A stretch of DNA of 17,753 nt from Hamiltosporidium magnivora (lineage: Eukaryota > Microsporidia > Dubosqiidae): positions 1 to 17,753 of the forward strand of contig PITI01000181.1 in assembly GCA_004325065.1 (NCBI GenBank). The letters run 5' to 3'. The stretch's first letter is position 1, and the number at the start of each line of letters is the position of its first letter. The notes under the pieces are model-generated. The model had not been told where the DNA came from, made no database searches, and was given only the letters and a program-made list of their open reading frames with translations. Positions 8,791 to 17,110 of this stretch are shown one piece after another. The translations under genes were made by a program, and so were the position numbers.

Positions 8791-10094
8791 TAAAAACAAA
8801 AAAAATCCTCTCTTATAACAGAAGAGGAACTACATTAGACGAACCTACAATAAACATAAATGATTAGTTAATTAGAAGAATAAAATATATTAGTATAAGA
8901 GGTAGCTTGAAATACATAAAAGTGTGAAAAACGTTTTAACGCAGGAATTATTTAAATAAAAAGTAAAGTTTTTTATTTGAAACAAAAATATTTTTTTTGA
9001 AAATAAAAAAAATTTCTTATTTTCAGACAGAACCACAATTCTAAATTCTTTTAAAAATTTGAAAAAATAAATACGTTTAATTCTTAAGAAATGTAATCAA
9101 GTTGAATTCTAAACGTCATAGGTTGTTATACACTCGATGTAGGATTTAATTCGATTACAAATTTTAATACACATAATAAATGTAATCAAAGTTAAAAATC
9201 AATTTTTTTTGTGTTATTTCTTTCAGTCCTTTCAAATTCTTTTACTTGAATTCTTCCATATATTTGACTCTATATATTTTTCTCAAATTATTAGAATCAT
9301 TTTATACGAAATATAGAGGTAAAGATTTCTGTATCTGTTCCTTTAACGCATTCTTCTATATCTGAATATCACTTTCATCGTGTATACTGTTAATATGTTT
9401 CTAATTCTCGTATTACGTCTAAAAGCCGCGCTTTGCTTAGCTTTCTGATCCCTTTGTTAGAATTTCATTACTCTGTGTCGATTAAAAATTCTTTTGGTAA
9501 TCTCATTTGAAAAAATTTTTGAATTTGACCTATATTTGTATTCATATAAGTTCTTTTTATTGGTATATTTAACTTTTCCAATATAAAGTTTAGTAAGCAA
9601 TATCACAAACTTTGATTTACCGTCATTTTTTTTCCTAATATGAGCGATTTATTTCAATTCAGCAAAAATCAACTACAAAAAAGTATCATCTAAAATATTT
9701 AATAAGCGAATCTTCGATTTACTCATAAATTGTGTTATTATCCAGGTAATGGAAGTAACTAAAAAATTTATATATAAATATTTATCTTACTAAAATCAGT
9801 CTTGGCCTTATATCATCATAAAAGCGTATTTCTGTTCAATAAAAGTATCGAAATCGTGAAAACTCTAAAAATTCAGTAGGCATTTGGCATGAGTGTGCAA
9901 AAATATCTTGAAATTACAATACTTGTGAGCGTAATAAAGTGTTCCCAGTTCAAAATGTAGTTATTTAAATAATATAGATGCGAACCTTCAGATCGAAAAA
10001 AAGAATAAGACTTACAGAATCCTATAGAATGAGTAAGTATATGTAAAAATAGACGGTAAGATAAAAAATAATGCCAAAATTTCGAAAACGGGGT
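8791..10094. other. Long AT-rich intergenic stretch, no recognised gene
   Basis: About 1.3 kb with no long open frame, no C-triplet followed by a plausible start, and no tRNA or rRNA signature that I can see. Slightly richer pockets occur near 9420-9460. A minus-strand reading there (roughly 9330 back to 9240) is short of stops but matches nothing I know. The region lies downstream of the minus-strand LINE leader fragment, and I looked there for its endonuclease without finding it. Confidence 0.5.
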
Positions 10095-10350
10095 ATTTTT
10101 CAGTTCGTTTCAGCTATATTCGCATTACAACCCTGTATGAGCCTTAGCCACCCTCGTTAATACCTCCTCCGCCAGTCTTTTTTCAGTAGGTTTGTTTCTT
10201 TTTCGAGTTTTATAACAAGGTGGTTTTAAAAGATTTGTTCTTAGCCCTACGATAAACCCCAATCTAAAGTATAAAACCATTTTACTCGCCTCTTATGACG
10301 AGTAAAGAAAGCATCAAGCCAATTCTGCTCCAGGTACGGTAGGGAAATTT
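10095..10350 (-). mobile_element. 5'-leader-only fragment of the RTE-like LINE
   Basis: On the minus strand this repeats the leader of the LINE at 320-545, in the same order. GCAGAATTG is at 10328-10320, TAAGAGG at 10295-10289, and CTTTTAAAACCA at 10232-10221, followed by CCTTGTTATAAAACTC. Spacings (33 and 63) agree with those of the plus-strand copy (32 and 65). The fragment is richer in G+C than its surroundings. It stops close to where the endonuclease frame should begin, and no endonuclease block follows. A piece with only the 5' end is unusual, because LINE insertions are normally cut short at the 5' end. Confidence 0.72.
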
Positions 10351-11113
10351 TCCAGTTATAAATTCTGAATATTATTCCTTCATGAGGTTGCATTTACTTT
10401 AGAAAATTAGATTCAGATTTGAAATGAAAAAACCAAAGAAGTAAAGCATATTAGCATTAATTAGGGTCTTGTTCATATACATAGCACATAAATAATCGTT
10501 TATTTATTAACTTGAGATATTATTTGGAAATATAAAAATTCTACCTTAATGAGCAATACATAACAGTAACAACAATAGCATACTTTTAGCCGGCAATGTA
10601 CCAAAAAAGTTGCAACCATTTACCATGTCGAATTAAACTTGGGAAGTAAGACCTAGCTGAAGGATATTCGAAAATAATATTAGTAGGTATCATACAAAGC
10701 CCAGAGAATGCTGTAAAAATATATACCCGCCAAATGAAAATAAATGTTTGCAAATAATTACCAGAATTATTGTCAATTATATAAAATGAATGAGATATAA
10801 GCTTTGAGCCGAAACGTGAAAATATTTAATATAAAGAACGGATCAAATCGACAGGCAAAAGGAAAATTATGCAAGCGAGAGAGCAATGAAATTCCAATAC
10901 GAGTTTGAAATATACTTATTCTAAGAAAAATCGTAAGCAAATATCCTACAACCAGTTAAATTAATTTTAAATACAATAAAAGACTTCAAAAGCAAATAAA
11001 ATAAAATTATCTCTTATGTAATCTTGTAATTTCAATAAAAAAGTTTTATAAAAATCGCAACAACAAAAAAATAATCATTTATATATTTTATTTGTGCTTT
11101 TACTATTTGGTTA
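10351..11113. other. AT-rich stretch without a recognised gene
   Basis: About 760 bases. No open frame of note in either strand. A plus-strand reading near 10560-10900 has fewer stops than expected and ends in a basic segment, so it could be more transposon debris, but no motif is diagnostic. No RNA gene seen. Confidence 0.45.
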
Positions 11114-11208
11114 GAAAAGTTTATAAAAATTAGAAAAATTAAAAAAAGTAAAAAAGTAAAAAAAGTAAAAAAGTTTATAAAAATTAAAAAAGTAAAAACA
11201 ATTAAAAA
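11114..11208. repeat. Purine-rich simple repeat
   Basis: A nearly pure A/G/T tract made of variants of AAAAAGTA, with AAGTTTATAAAAATTA occurring at both ends (about 11117 and 11171). It sits just downstream of the stop of the minus-strand 454-residue gene, so in the transcript it would be a pyrimidine-rich 3' flank. Likely slippage product. Confidence 0.7.
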
Positions 11209-11209
11209 A

Positions 11210-12574
11210 TTATTTATTTACTCTTTTTAATTCTTTTTCTATTTCAGTTGGAAGATTTACCAAAATTTCAAAAATATTTTTTTCCTCACCAGACACTTTA
11301 TCATAAATAAACAACAAAAAAGAATTATTTTCTTTAAATATAAACATTTCTGTGTCACTTCTTACTTCAAAATAGTCATATTTGTTAATTGACATGTTTA
11401 GAATAGAAATGATAATAAAAGATTTTAAATGTGGCAAATTATCAAACGAAAACGATTTTTGTAATTCTTTTTTAACAAAATATATTTTTTTATCTAATAT
11501 TTTACCGAATTTAACTGTGTGTTCAATGACATTCAACGGTTTATTTTCTGTTTCTTGTGTAACGTTTCTATTTCTGGTTACGTTAATTTCTTCATCAATT
11601 TTTGCATTTAAGTGTTCCTTTGGCTTATTATCTTCGTTTTTGATGTTACTCAAGTCATTAGGTATATTTTCATTTGTATTTATATTTTCACTACTTTTTA
11701 TACTTTCATTACTTTTTGTTTTTACATTTTCGTTGGTATTTTTGGCATTTAATTTTTTGATTCGATCTGAAACCAAACTTTTCATTTCTTTTTCATCTTC
11801 TGATTTTAAATTTTCATTTTTTGTATCGTGACTGGTTTTTAATTCGGATTCGTTGTTTATTTGTCTTTTTAATTTTAAATGCTCTATTTCTTTCATAAGA
11901 TATTCTTCGGATTCATTTTCTTCAATTCTTTTCATTTCAACATCGAATAAATCAGAATCCTCTTCATTGGTTTTTTTGGTATTAATTTCAATCTTAATAT
12001 CTTTTGTATTTTCATCGATTTCACTATTATTTTTTGCTTTGTTCAAGAGATCCGTTGGATTTTCAATAAATTCATTTCCGTTTGGAAATATTTCCATTTC
12101 TTCTTCTTTCGTTGTTTCAATAAATTGGTACTCTAAAAAAATATTCTTCGGACACAAAAATATGTTTCTAATCTCCGAATATTTAACTGTCTTATTTAAG
12201 TAAAAACAACAGTTAAAATACACAATATTAGTTTCATATCTCCCCAATAAAAAATATACATTTTTAAAAGAAAATACCAGCAAATCTAAAGCATACGAAT
12301 TTATAAATGTAAGTGCCATTTCTTTTACAGTAGATTTTATTGTTTTGATTTCAAATGAAAAATATTCTAGATCAGAATAAGTTAATGTACCAATTTTATC
12401 ATCTTTTGTGTATAAAACCACTTCACCATCTGATACAACTGCTAATTCATGAACTCCTTGACATAATGTCAACGGAGAAGAAAGAATTACATCTTTCATT
12501 TCATTTTTCGGATCCAAATTTTTTATATAATAGTTGTATTTATATGGAACTAAAATAAGAGGTAAAATATCCAT
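11210..12574 (-). CDS. Uncharacterised 454-residue protein with charged centre
   Basis: An intact intronless gene that I do not recognise. Three parts are visible. Residues 1 to about 152 look globular with many short beta-type segments (Tyr, Val, Phe and Leu alternation, six Cys including a CC pair) and could be part of a propeller, though no repeat proves it. Residues about 153-350 are a hydrophilic low-complexity stretch of Glu, Lys, Asn, Ser and Thr with NTNENV and NTNENI about 22 residues apart, probably disordered. Residues about 351-454 look folded again and start near KFGKILDKKIYFV. No signal peptide or membrane segment is seen. The start at 12572-12574 is supported by CCCC one base before the ATG. 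The last codons read AAT AAA TAA, so a polyadenylation signal overlaps the end of the frame. Plus-strand open frames across it are shadows. Confidence 0.87.
   Translation of the reverse strand: MDILPLILVPYKYNYYIKNLDPKNEMKDVILSSPLTLCQGVHELAVVSDGEVVLYTKDDKIGTLTYSDLEYFSFEIKTIKSTVKEMALTFINSYALDLLVFSFKNVYFLLGRYETNIVYFNCCFYLNKTVKYSEIRNIFLCPKNIFLEYQFIETTKEEEMEIFPNGNEFIENPTDLLNKAKNNSEIDENTKDIKIEINTKKTNEEDSDLFDVEMKRIEENESEEYLMKEIEHLKLKRQINNESELKTSHDTKNENLKSEDEKEMKSLVSDRIKKLNAKNTNENVKTKSNESIKSSENINTNENIPNDLSNIKNEDNKPKEHLNAKIDEEINVTRNRNVTQETENKPLNVIEHTVKFGKILDKKIYFVKKELQKSFSFDNLPHLKSFIIISILNMSINKYDYFEVRSDTEMFIFKENNSFLLFIYDKVSGEEKNIFEILVNLPTEIEKELKRVNK
11213..11218 (-). terminator. AATAAA overlapping the end of the 454-residue gene
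   Basis: The last two sense codons, AAT AAA, directly before TAA form the canonical polyadenylation signal. Signals that close to or inside the coding frame are known in microsporidia, where 3' tails are very short. It may be fortuitous in so AT-rich a sequence. Confidence 0.45.
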
Positions 12575-12575
12575 C

Positions 12576-12579
12576 GGGG
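12576..12579 (-). promoter_or_regulatory. C-quadruplet signal before the 454-residue gene
   Basis: The minus strand reads ATAACACCCCGATG, with CCCC ending one base before the ATG in otherwise AT-rich sequence. It matches the start-proximal C-rich signal of microsporidian genes and supports this start. Confidence 0.65.
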
Positions 12580-14939
12580 TGTTATAAAAAAGAATGATAT
12601 TTTTTAAAGAACAATATTTTAAAAAAGGAAATTTCTGATATTGGAAATTATTCTTCTTAAAAATAAATATCTATTTGAGTGGATTAAGACTTGTTATATT
12701 TCGAATATAAATTTAAATAACTTTTTTTACAAAACGTATCAAGCTTAATTAAATTGAATATTAAATTCACGCTTTTAAAATAGGTTATATAAAGGTTTAT
12801 TATTTTTACGTTTATATAGAAATAAACGTGTTTTTTAATTTACACTAGTGAACTGAAATAAAGAAACCATTAATTTAAATAAAATTTTTTAAAATAAACA
12901 GATTATATTCTTTGTGATTACTTACTAAAAATATCAACGATTTACTTATATATTTCATTTCTATAATATTTTTTTAGTACAAAAATATGTGCAAAATACA
13001 ATAATCACACAATATATTAACTTATTATAGACCAAAGATGTATGATTCTAAAATAAATAAAAAGTCTGAACAAAACTTTTTGAACCCAATTACAAATGGA
13101 TGATTAAATAAAATATATTATTTTACCAAGGTTTGATTAGTGGCGAATGAGACATATTAAACACTTTATGCTTAGCAAAGAGTGTGTAAAGCTGGTGTGT
13201 AAATGGTTTTATAGATATTTAGTGGTATGACAACCACACGAAATACAGGTTATTCAACGGGAGTTTTATAAATAGTAATGTTTTAAAAAACGGTATCATT
13301 TTTAAAAATAAAGTTTGTGGTTTTTTTGTAAATAGATTTAAAATCATATGTAACTTTTAGATATTTTGGGTTTCAAAGCATGTAAACCTCGCCTGGGATA
13401 GATACAAAAATCATATTCTTCAAAAGCCAGGAAAATTTATAACAGATTATATCTGTTGATATATCACTCAATTTCCTTGATGGATCACATGAAGTCACCG
13501 AGATATATTTTAGCTAAAATTCCATTCGGATCAGAACGTTTAGAGTAAATGGGAATGCTGTTGTCTTTATAAAGCAAAAGTGGGGTTTGACTTGCAATCA
13601 TACACCGGAAACAAATTTTAAACAGCCGAACTGCAAACAAAAATGGTTCTACGTATCTCTTAGAGGAAAAATTTCGGGGTGTAGGTATCTTAGAGTAAAG
13701 CTAAAGAGTTCTCTAGGAAGCATTTATCTATTCATAACCATTAACTGTTTTAATCTCAGTTACAGAATATATTAAGTGCCATTTTTTTAAAAAGAAAAAT
13801 TATACTCTTGAGGAAATATTAACTCAGTAATTTTCTCGCCAAGAAAAATTTAATATATGATTGAAAAATGTAATGAAAAAAAACAATCAGTATTATATAA
13901 TAAGGTCTGAAGTTTTATATATAGGTAATTATATTATTTTAAAAAATTAAAATTCCATAGCATATCAACCAAGATTTAATGGCTATGGTGTAATAAACTC
14001 CATTAGGAAGCTGAATATTGTATTAGAATTTCAAAGAGCATTCTCTATGCAATTGGGTCGTGTTTTCATAAATTAATATAAAAAAATAGTTATATATTTT
14101 CAGAATTCGCATATAGGACATTTAAAAGCAATCCAAGAACCATGGTAGATTCTATCAATAAAACATTCAAATTACTGATTAAAAATTACGCTCATTTGTT
14201 TTATTTCGAATAAAAATCTTTATAATAGATTATTTATTGCAAAATTGAATTTTTAAGCTATAAATTTGACAGAGAGTATTTTGTTTGAGATTTCTTCATG
14301 AAATTTTGACTTAAATTGGTCTTGAAATGAAAATTAGCGTAAAAAAATATTTCTTATAGGACAAACCTTTTTGAAAATATTAAATTTTTTATCGAATAAA
14401 AAAAGCCATTTCGAAAATTTAAGAAAAATTATTAGGAAGATCAAAGGTATTATTTATTTAATAGCTCGCTCTTTCCCTACAGATAGAACACAATCTAAGG
14501 ATGAATAATGGCTTCGCCAAGCTATAAGTGTTCCAAAGACAATTTTTTTAATTGGTTAGGTTGTCAGTCTCACGCAAGATGTCAAAGTATACGTGATACA
14601 AAAATTTTGATATATTTATTATTCTTTAGTTCTGCTCGGGCTTGAAATAAATTATATGATGCCATCCAGTTAAACATATTCTCTGCCTTTTTTTGTTCAA
14701 ATGCAATTATATTTATACTTCAAACTACAAAATTTGATAAAAAAAAAATGAATTTTACTTAATTCGACGTATTGAATCAATAAAAAAGAAATCACTGGGT
14801 ATAGTTCAGGAAGAGTTTCTTGCGTAGACGAACATACCAAAGAACTATACCACCGGGCTCAAAACAATATAAGTCTAAATTTTTAAAAGTTAAAATTAAA
14901 AATAGTTTGCTAAATCTAATTTAGAAATTTTAGTCGATG
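12580..14939. other. 2.4-kb intergenic region, no recognised gene
   Basis: Very AT-rich at both ends. Between about 13130 and 13770 the base composition is milder and a 62-codon plus frame exists (13587-13775), but it has no C-triplet, resembles nothing I know and is broken upstream, so I do not call it a gene. A 10-bp inverted repeat lies at 14798-14851. I looked for tRNA B-box sequences and found none. Confidence 0.5.
14798..14851. repeat. Inverted repeat, 10-bp arms
   Basis: GGTATAGTTC at 14798-14807 and its exact complement GAACTATACC at 14842-14851 enclose a 34-base loop. The minus-strand reading slightly recalls a tRNA 5' half, but no matching acceptor arm or T-loop follows. It lies about 90 bases before the LINE remnant. 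Chance occurrence is possible. Confidence 0.45.
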
Positions 14940-15362
14940 ATATTTTATTACAAAAAGAGATGAAATACTTTTAGAAACGCACGAAAAAAATCTTCGCAAA
15001 ATATATGGCTTAGAAATTATAGACAATGTGCGAAGAATATGAACTAATAAAGAAATTTATGATTTCAACGTGAATCAAGTTTGGTAATTGAAATAAAAAA
15101 AGGAAAATCAAGATGGCTAGAACATTTAATAAGAATGCCTCCAGAGCGAGAGGCAAACCAAATTAATATTTGTAAATCCAGTGAGAAAAGAACAAAGATT
15201 GGACCACGGAAAACATTGATAGATGCTATAGAAAATGATCCGAGTTTGTATAATGTGAGACAGTTGAAAAAAAAGACGCAAATTAAGAAGAATGGAGAAA
15301 AATTGTTAAGAAGCCCGGGATCTTTAAGAGCCGTAGCACCATTTAGTTGTAGTAGATCATGA
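14940..15362 (+). pseudogene. 3' end of a second APE-type LINE, broken
   Basis: The C-terminal tail of a LINE polyprotein from a lineage different from the one at 3 kb. In one frame (from about 14947) it reads ITKRDEILLETHEKNLRKIYG, split here as ITKRDEILLE and NLRKIYG. Then come NVRRI, a TGA stop, TNKEIYDF, and after a frame change SRWLEHLIRMPPER, GPRKTLIDAIEND and NVRQLKKKTQIKK. The same blocks occur in the first element as KKTDEQR, VLRRIY, LRWVRHLLRM and WIDQIEK. Past the coding tail, AGAGCCGTAGCACC at 15327-15340 matches 11 of 14 bases of the corresponding site at 3380-3393. Only the 3' end is present, as expected of a 5'-truncated insertion. The long minus-strand frame across it (15065-15481) is a shadow. 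Confidence 0.75.
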
Positions 15363-15770
15363 GTATTGATAAAATAATATAGTACGTACCTAGGATCCAA
15401 GCTAAGGTTGTAAGAAAATGTACAAGAAGGCTTTAAATTCCAAAAACCAGAAAGAATACTTTTAGATGAAAAAGAACACAAAAACAGAATAGTTAATTAA
15501 GTCGCTAATATATATTAAATTAGTCTGGTTTCAAACATATATTTTAATTTTATTTTAAAAAAGAAGAAGAAATATTTTGAGCCAAACATTATAAAATAAA
15601 AAAAAATATTTTAACCCAAAATTTCTTAACTTTTTGTATAATTTTTTCAAAATTTCAATAAACTAGCATTTAAAGCTGATAAATTTGTACCAATTTACAT
15701 ATCAACTTTAAATTTGAAATAATTAATTCAAATTTATTTTTAAATACAAAACATTTTTTATCCCTTTGTT
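15363..15770. other. Intergenic stretch before the 113-residue gene
   Basis: About 400 bases between the LINE 3' end and the next gene. The first 120 bases have mild base composition and read EGFKFQKPERILLDEKEH in one plus frame (about 15422-15477), which I cannot assign. It then turns into very AT-rich sequence that ends in the C-triplet before the gene. Confidence 0.5.
15762..15764 (+). promoter_or_regulatory. C-triplet signal before the 113-residue gene
   Basis: TTTTTATCCCTTTGTTATG: CCC ends six bases before the ATG, after a long AT-rich run. This is the third of three intact genes in the window with such a signal, which supports both the start choice and the microsporidian reading. Confidence 0.6.
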
Positions 15771-16112
15771 ATGGAATGGAATCGTTTTGAAGATATATTT
15801 CACAATGCATATCAAGCTTTAAGTGCTGAACAGATGTATCGATTGTTTAATTTGTATTTAAAGAATTCTATAAATCATGACCATTCACTTTTTAAAAGAT
15901 TTTTGTTTGTTTTAACATATTTAAAATACAATATTTATGACATAATCATGATAGATGTAGAACAATTTGTTTTTTATATGTTTTGTTGCTTATTTGTTAT
16001 TTACGTTGCTTATAGATTTGTTCAAAAACTTTTTAAGTCACTTAATTTGTACTTTTTCAAAGGAATTATTGTATTGTTTATTTCTTTGATATTTTTTAGA
16101 TATATTGTTTAA
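15771..16112 (+). CDS. Small membrane protein, 113 residues
   Basis: An intact short gene of unknown function. The first 50 residues are mixed polar and aromatic, likely amphipathic helices, with no cleavable signal peptide. Two hydrophobic stretches follow: about residues 66-84 (FVFYMFCCLFVIYVAYRFV) and 93-109 (LYFFKGIIVLFISLIFF). A short basic loop with KLFKS lies between them, so the protein is probably a two-pass hairpin in a membrane. The ends of both stretches suggest the loop faces the cytosol, but this is inference. CCC six bases before the ATG and AATAAA starting at the base after the stop argue that it is a real gene rather than a chance frame in AT-rich DNA. A 76-bp tandem duplication follows it. 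No family recognised. Confidence 0.75.
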   Translation: MEWNRFEDIFHNAYQALSAEQMYRLFNLYLKNSINHDHSLFKRFLFVLTYLKYNIYDIIMIDVEQFVFYMFCCLFVIYVAYRFVQKLFKSLNLYFFKGIIVLFISLIFFRYIV

Positions 16113-16118
16113 AATAAA
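16113..16118 (+). terminator. AATAAA directly after the 113-residue gene
   Basis: The canonical polyadenylation signal begins at the base following the TAA stop (16110-16112). This fits the very short 3' tails of microsporidian mRNAs. Confidence 0.5.
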
Positions 16119-16140
16119 AATATGAATTTTCTAATTTTTT

Positions 16141-16290
16141 TTGTTTTATCAATAGTATTGTTTTTAAGATTTTTAGTTTTTTTATTCATAATATTATTTT
16201 TTAGATTTTTAGTTTTTTTTCTATCAATAAATATTGGTTTTTAGATTTTTAGTTTTTTTATTCATAATATTATTTTTTAGATTTTAAATT
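16141..16290. repeat. Tandem duplication, two copies of about 76 bp
   Basis: Copy 1 (about 16141-16216) and copy 2 (about 16217-16290) share, in order, ATCAATA, a T-rich run, AGATTTTTAG, TTTTTTTATTCATAATATTA and TTTTTTAGATTTT. The offset is 75 at the left and 76 at the right, so one base has been gained or lost. The core 43 bases (16167-16209 and 16243-16285) are identical. Strongly T-rich and non-coding. Recent duplication is likely because divergence is low. Confidence 0.85.
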
Positions 16291-16469
16291 TTTTTTGTTG
16301 TGAAAATAAATTTAGTAAATGTTTGGAGAGGCATACACGTCGATCTCTCATTGATTTATGCACAATTAAAATTTTATATGTGCTTTGATTTATTTCTGAT
16401 TTTATTTTTATCTTTTAAATTGGTGCTTTTATTTTAAGATAATTTTTTTAATTTAAAATATTACATTGT
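16291..16469. other. Short AT-rich spacer
   Basis: Noncoding, except for a G+C-richer island at 16321-16352 in which GAGAG and CTCTC enclose a 14-base loop. Nothing recognisable. Confidence 0.4.
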
Positions 16470-16815
16470 TTTAAAACAGTGGCAAGTGTTATATCTGTTT
16501 TCAAGGAGTAACGCAGTCTAGGTTTACCATAAATAGTCTACCTCAACACACCATCGGTACCCCTACGATTCTACATTTCAAAACCTTTCAACTAAAAGGT
16601 GTGCAGAACCCAATTGATGGGCAAAGCAGTTACCTAGAGCTCTTTTATGTCTCTTTCATGGAATGTGATCGTAGGATGAAACCTACACTTGGCTCCCCCA
16701 AGATTATGCTGTATCCCTATTTACTCCACAACACCAAATCCGATAGACCTCTAGCTACGTGCTTTTTAAGAGACTTACATGAGGTCCAACTAGACAGTGC
16801 AATGTCATATCAACA

Positions 16816-16930
16816 GTTACAACCGTCTACTAAGCTCTCCTGGCTTTAAAAAGTTTTGCTTTTATATCATACAGGCACCAAGTTTTCTAACCCGAGTGAG
16901 CAAGGCTAGGTTTGCATTTTTTTACATTGT
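16816..16930 (-). pseudogene. Possible Ty3/gypsy Gag-Pol junction relic
   Basis: Reading the minus strand from 16927, TGT, a run of seven A and TGC would give CKKC if one A were removed. KP, then HSG, KT and a Cys follow, which recalls a CCHC zinc knuckle with a few extra residues. About 25 codons later SLVDGCN (16836-16816) recalls the active-site block of a retroviral-type aspartic protease, normally DSG or DTG. Knuckle then protease is the right order for Ty3/gypsy elements, which microsporidia do carry. Stops and missing residues make this a guess. No reverse transcriptase or LTR was found. Confidence 0.25.
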
Positions 16931-17058
16931 AATTATCTACACCATTAGCGCGGCCTCCGATCTGGTTACATAAAAAACTACAAAATAAATTTCTTGAAAA
17001 AGTTCCAATTTCTTAGACCCTCTCCTCCTCATACAAACTCCCATGGAACATCCGAAAA

Positions 17059-17083
17059 TTTAGTGGGGTTTTTTCCCACTAAA
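17059..17083. repeat. Hairpin with 9-bp stem and 7-base loop
   Basis: TTTAGTGGG at 17059-17067 pairs exactly with CCCACTAAA at 17075-17083 across GTTTTTT. It includes four G:C pairs, uncommon in this AT-rich DNA. Its role is unknown. Confidence 0.6.
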
Positions 17084-17110
17084 AATTCAAACATGGATCC
17101 TTAAATCAGT

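Larger units (their letters stand above)
16470..17110. other. G+C-richer island, possibly foreign or transposon DNA
   Basis: This stretch is visibly richer in G+C than its flanks. On the plus strand one frame is open for about 124 codons (16475-16849), longer than most noncoding frames nearby. It has no ATG at its 5' end, no C-triplet and no similarity known to me, with MKPTLGSPKIMLYPYLL about in its middle. On the minus strand there are weak hints of a retrotransposon Gag-Pol junction, described separately. Which strand was coding, if either, cannot be settled by eye. Confidence 0.5.

Noticed and set aside
8806..8828. Small hairpin resembling a bacterial terminator
   Set aside because: It has a six-base stem with a long loop and no gene ends there. 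Nothing in the window looks bacterial.
11382..12203. Two long plus-strand frames rich in Phe, Ser and Leu
   Set aside because: They are complements of the 454-residue gene, produced by its Lys- and Glu-rich codons.
13587..13775. 62-codon plus-strand frame
   Set aside because: It is too short for its base composition, with no start signal and no recognisable family.
14790..14860. tRNA-like minus-strand sequence
   Set aside because: Only the 5' half vaguely resembles a tRNA. There is no pairing acceptor stem and no T-loop consensus.
15065..15481. 138-codon open frame on the minus strand
   Set aside because: It runs antisense to the LINE 3' remnant, whose plus-strand reading has recognised blocks. 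It has no C-triplet before its ATG.
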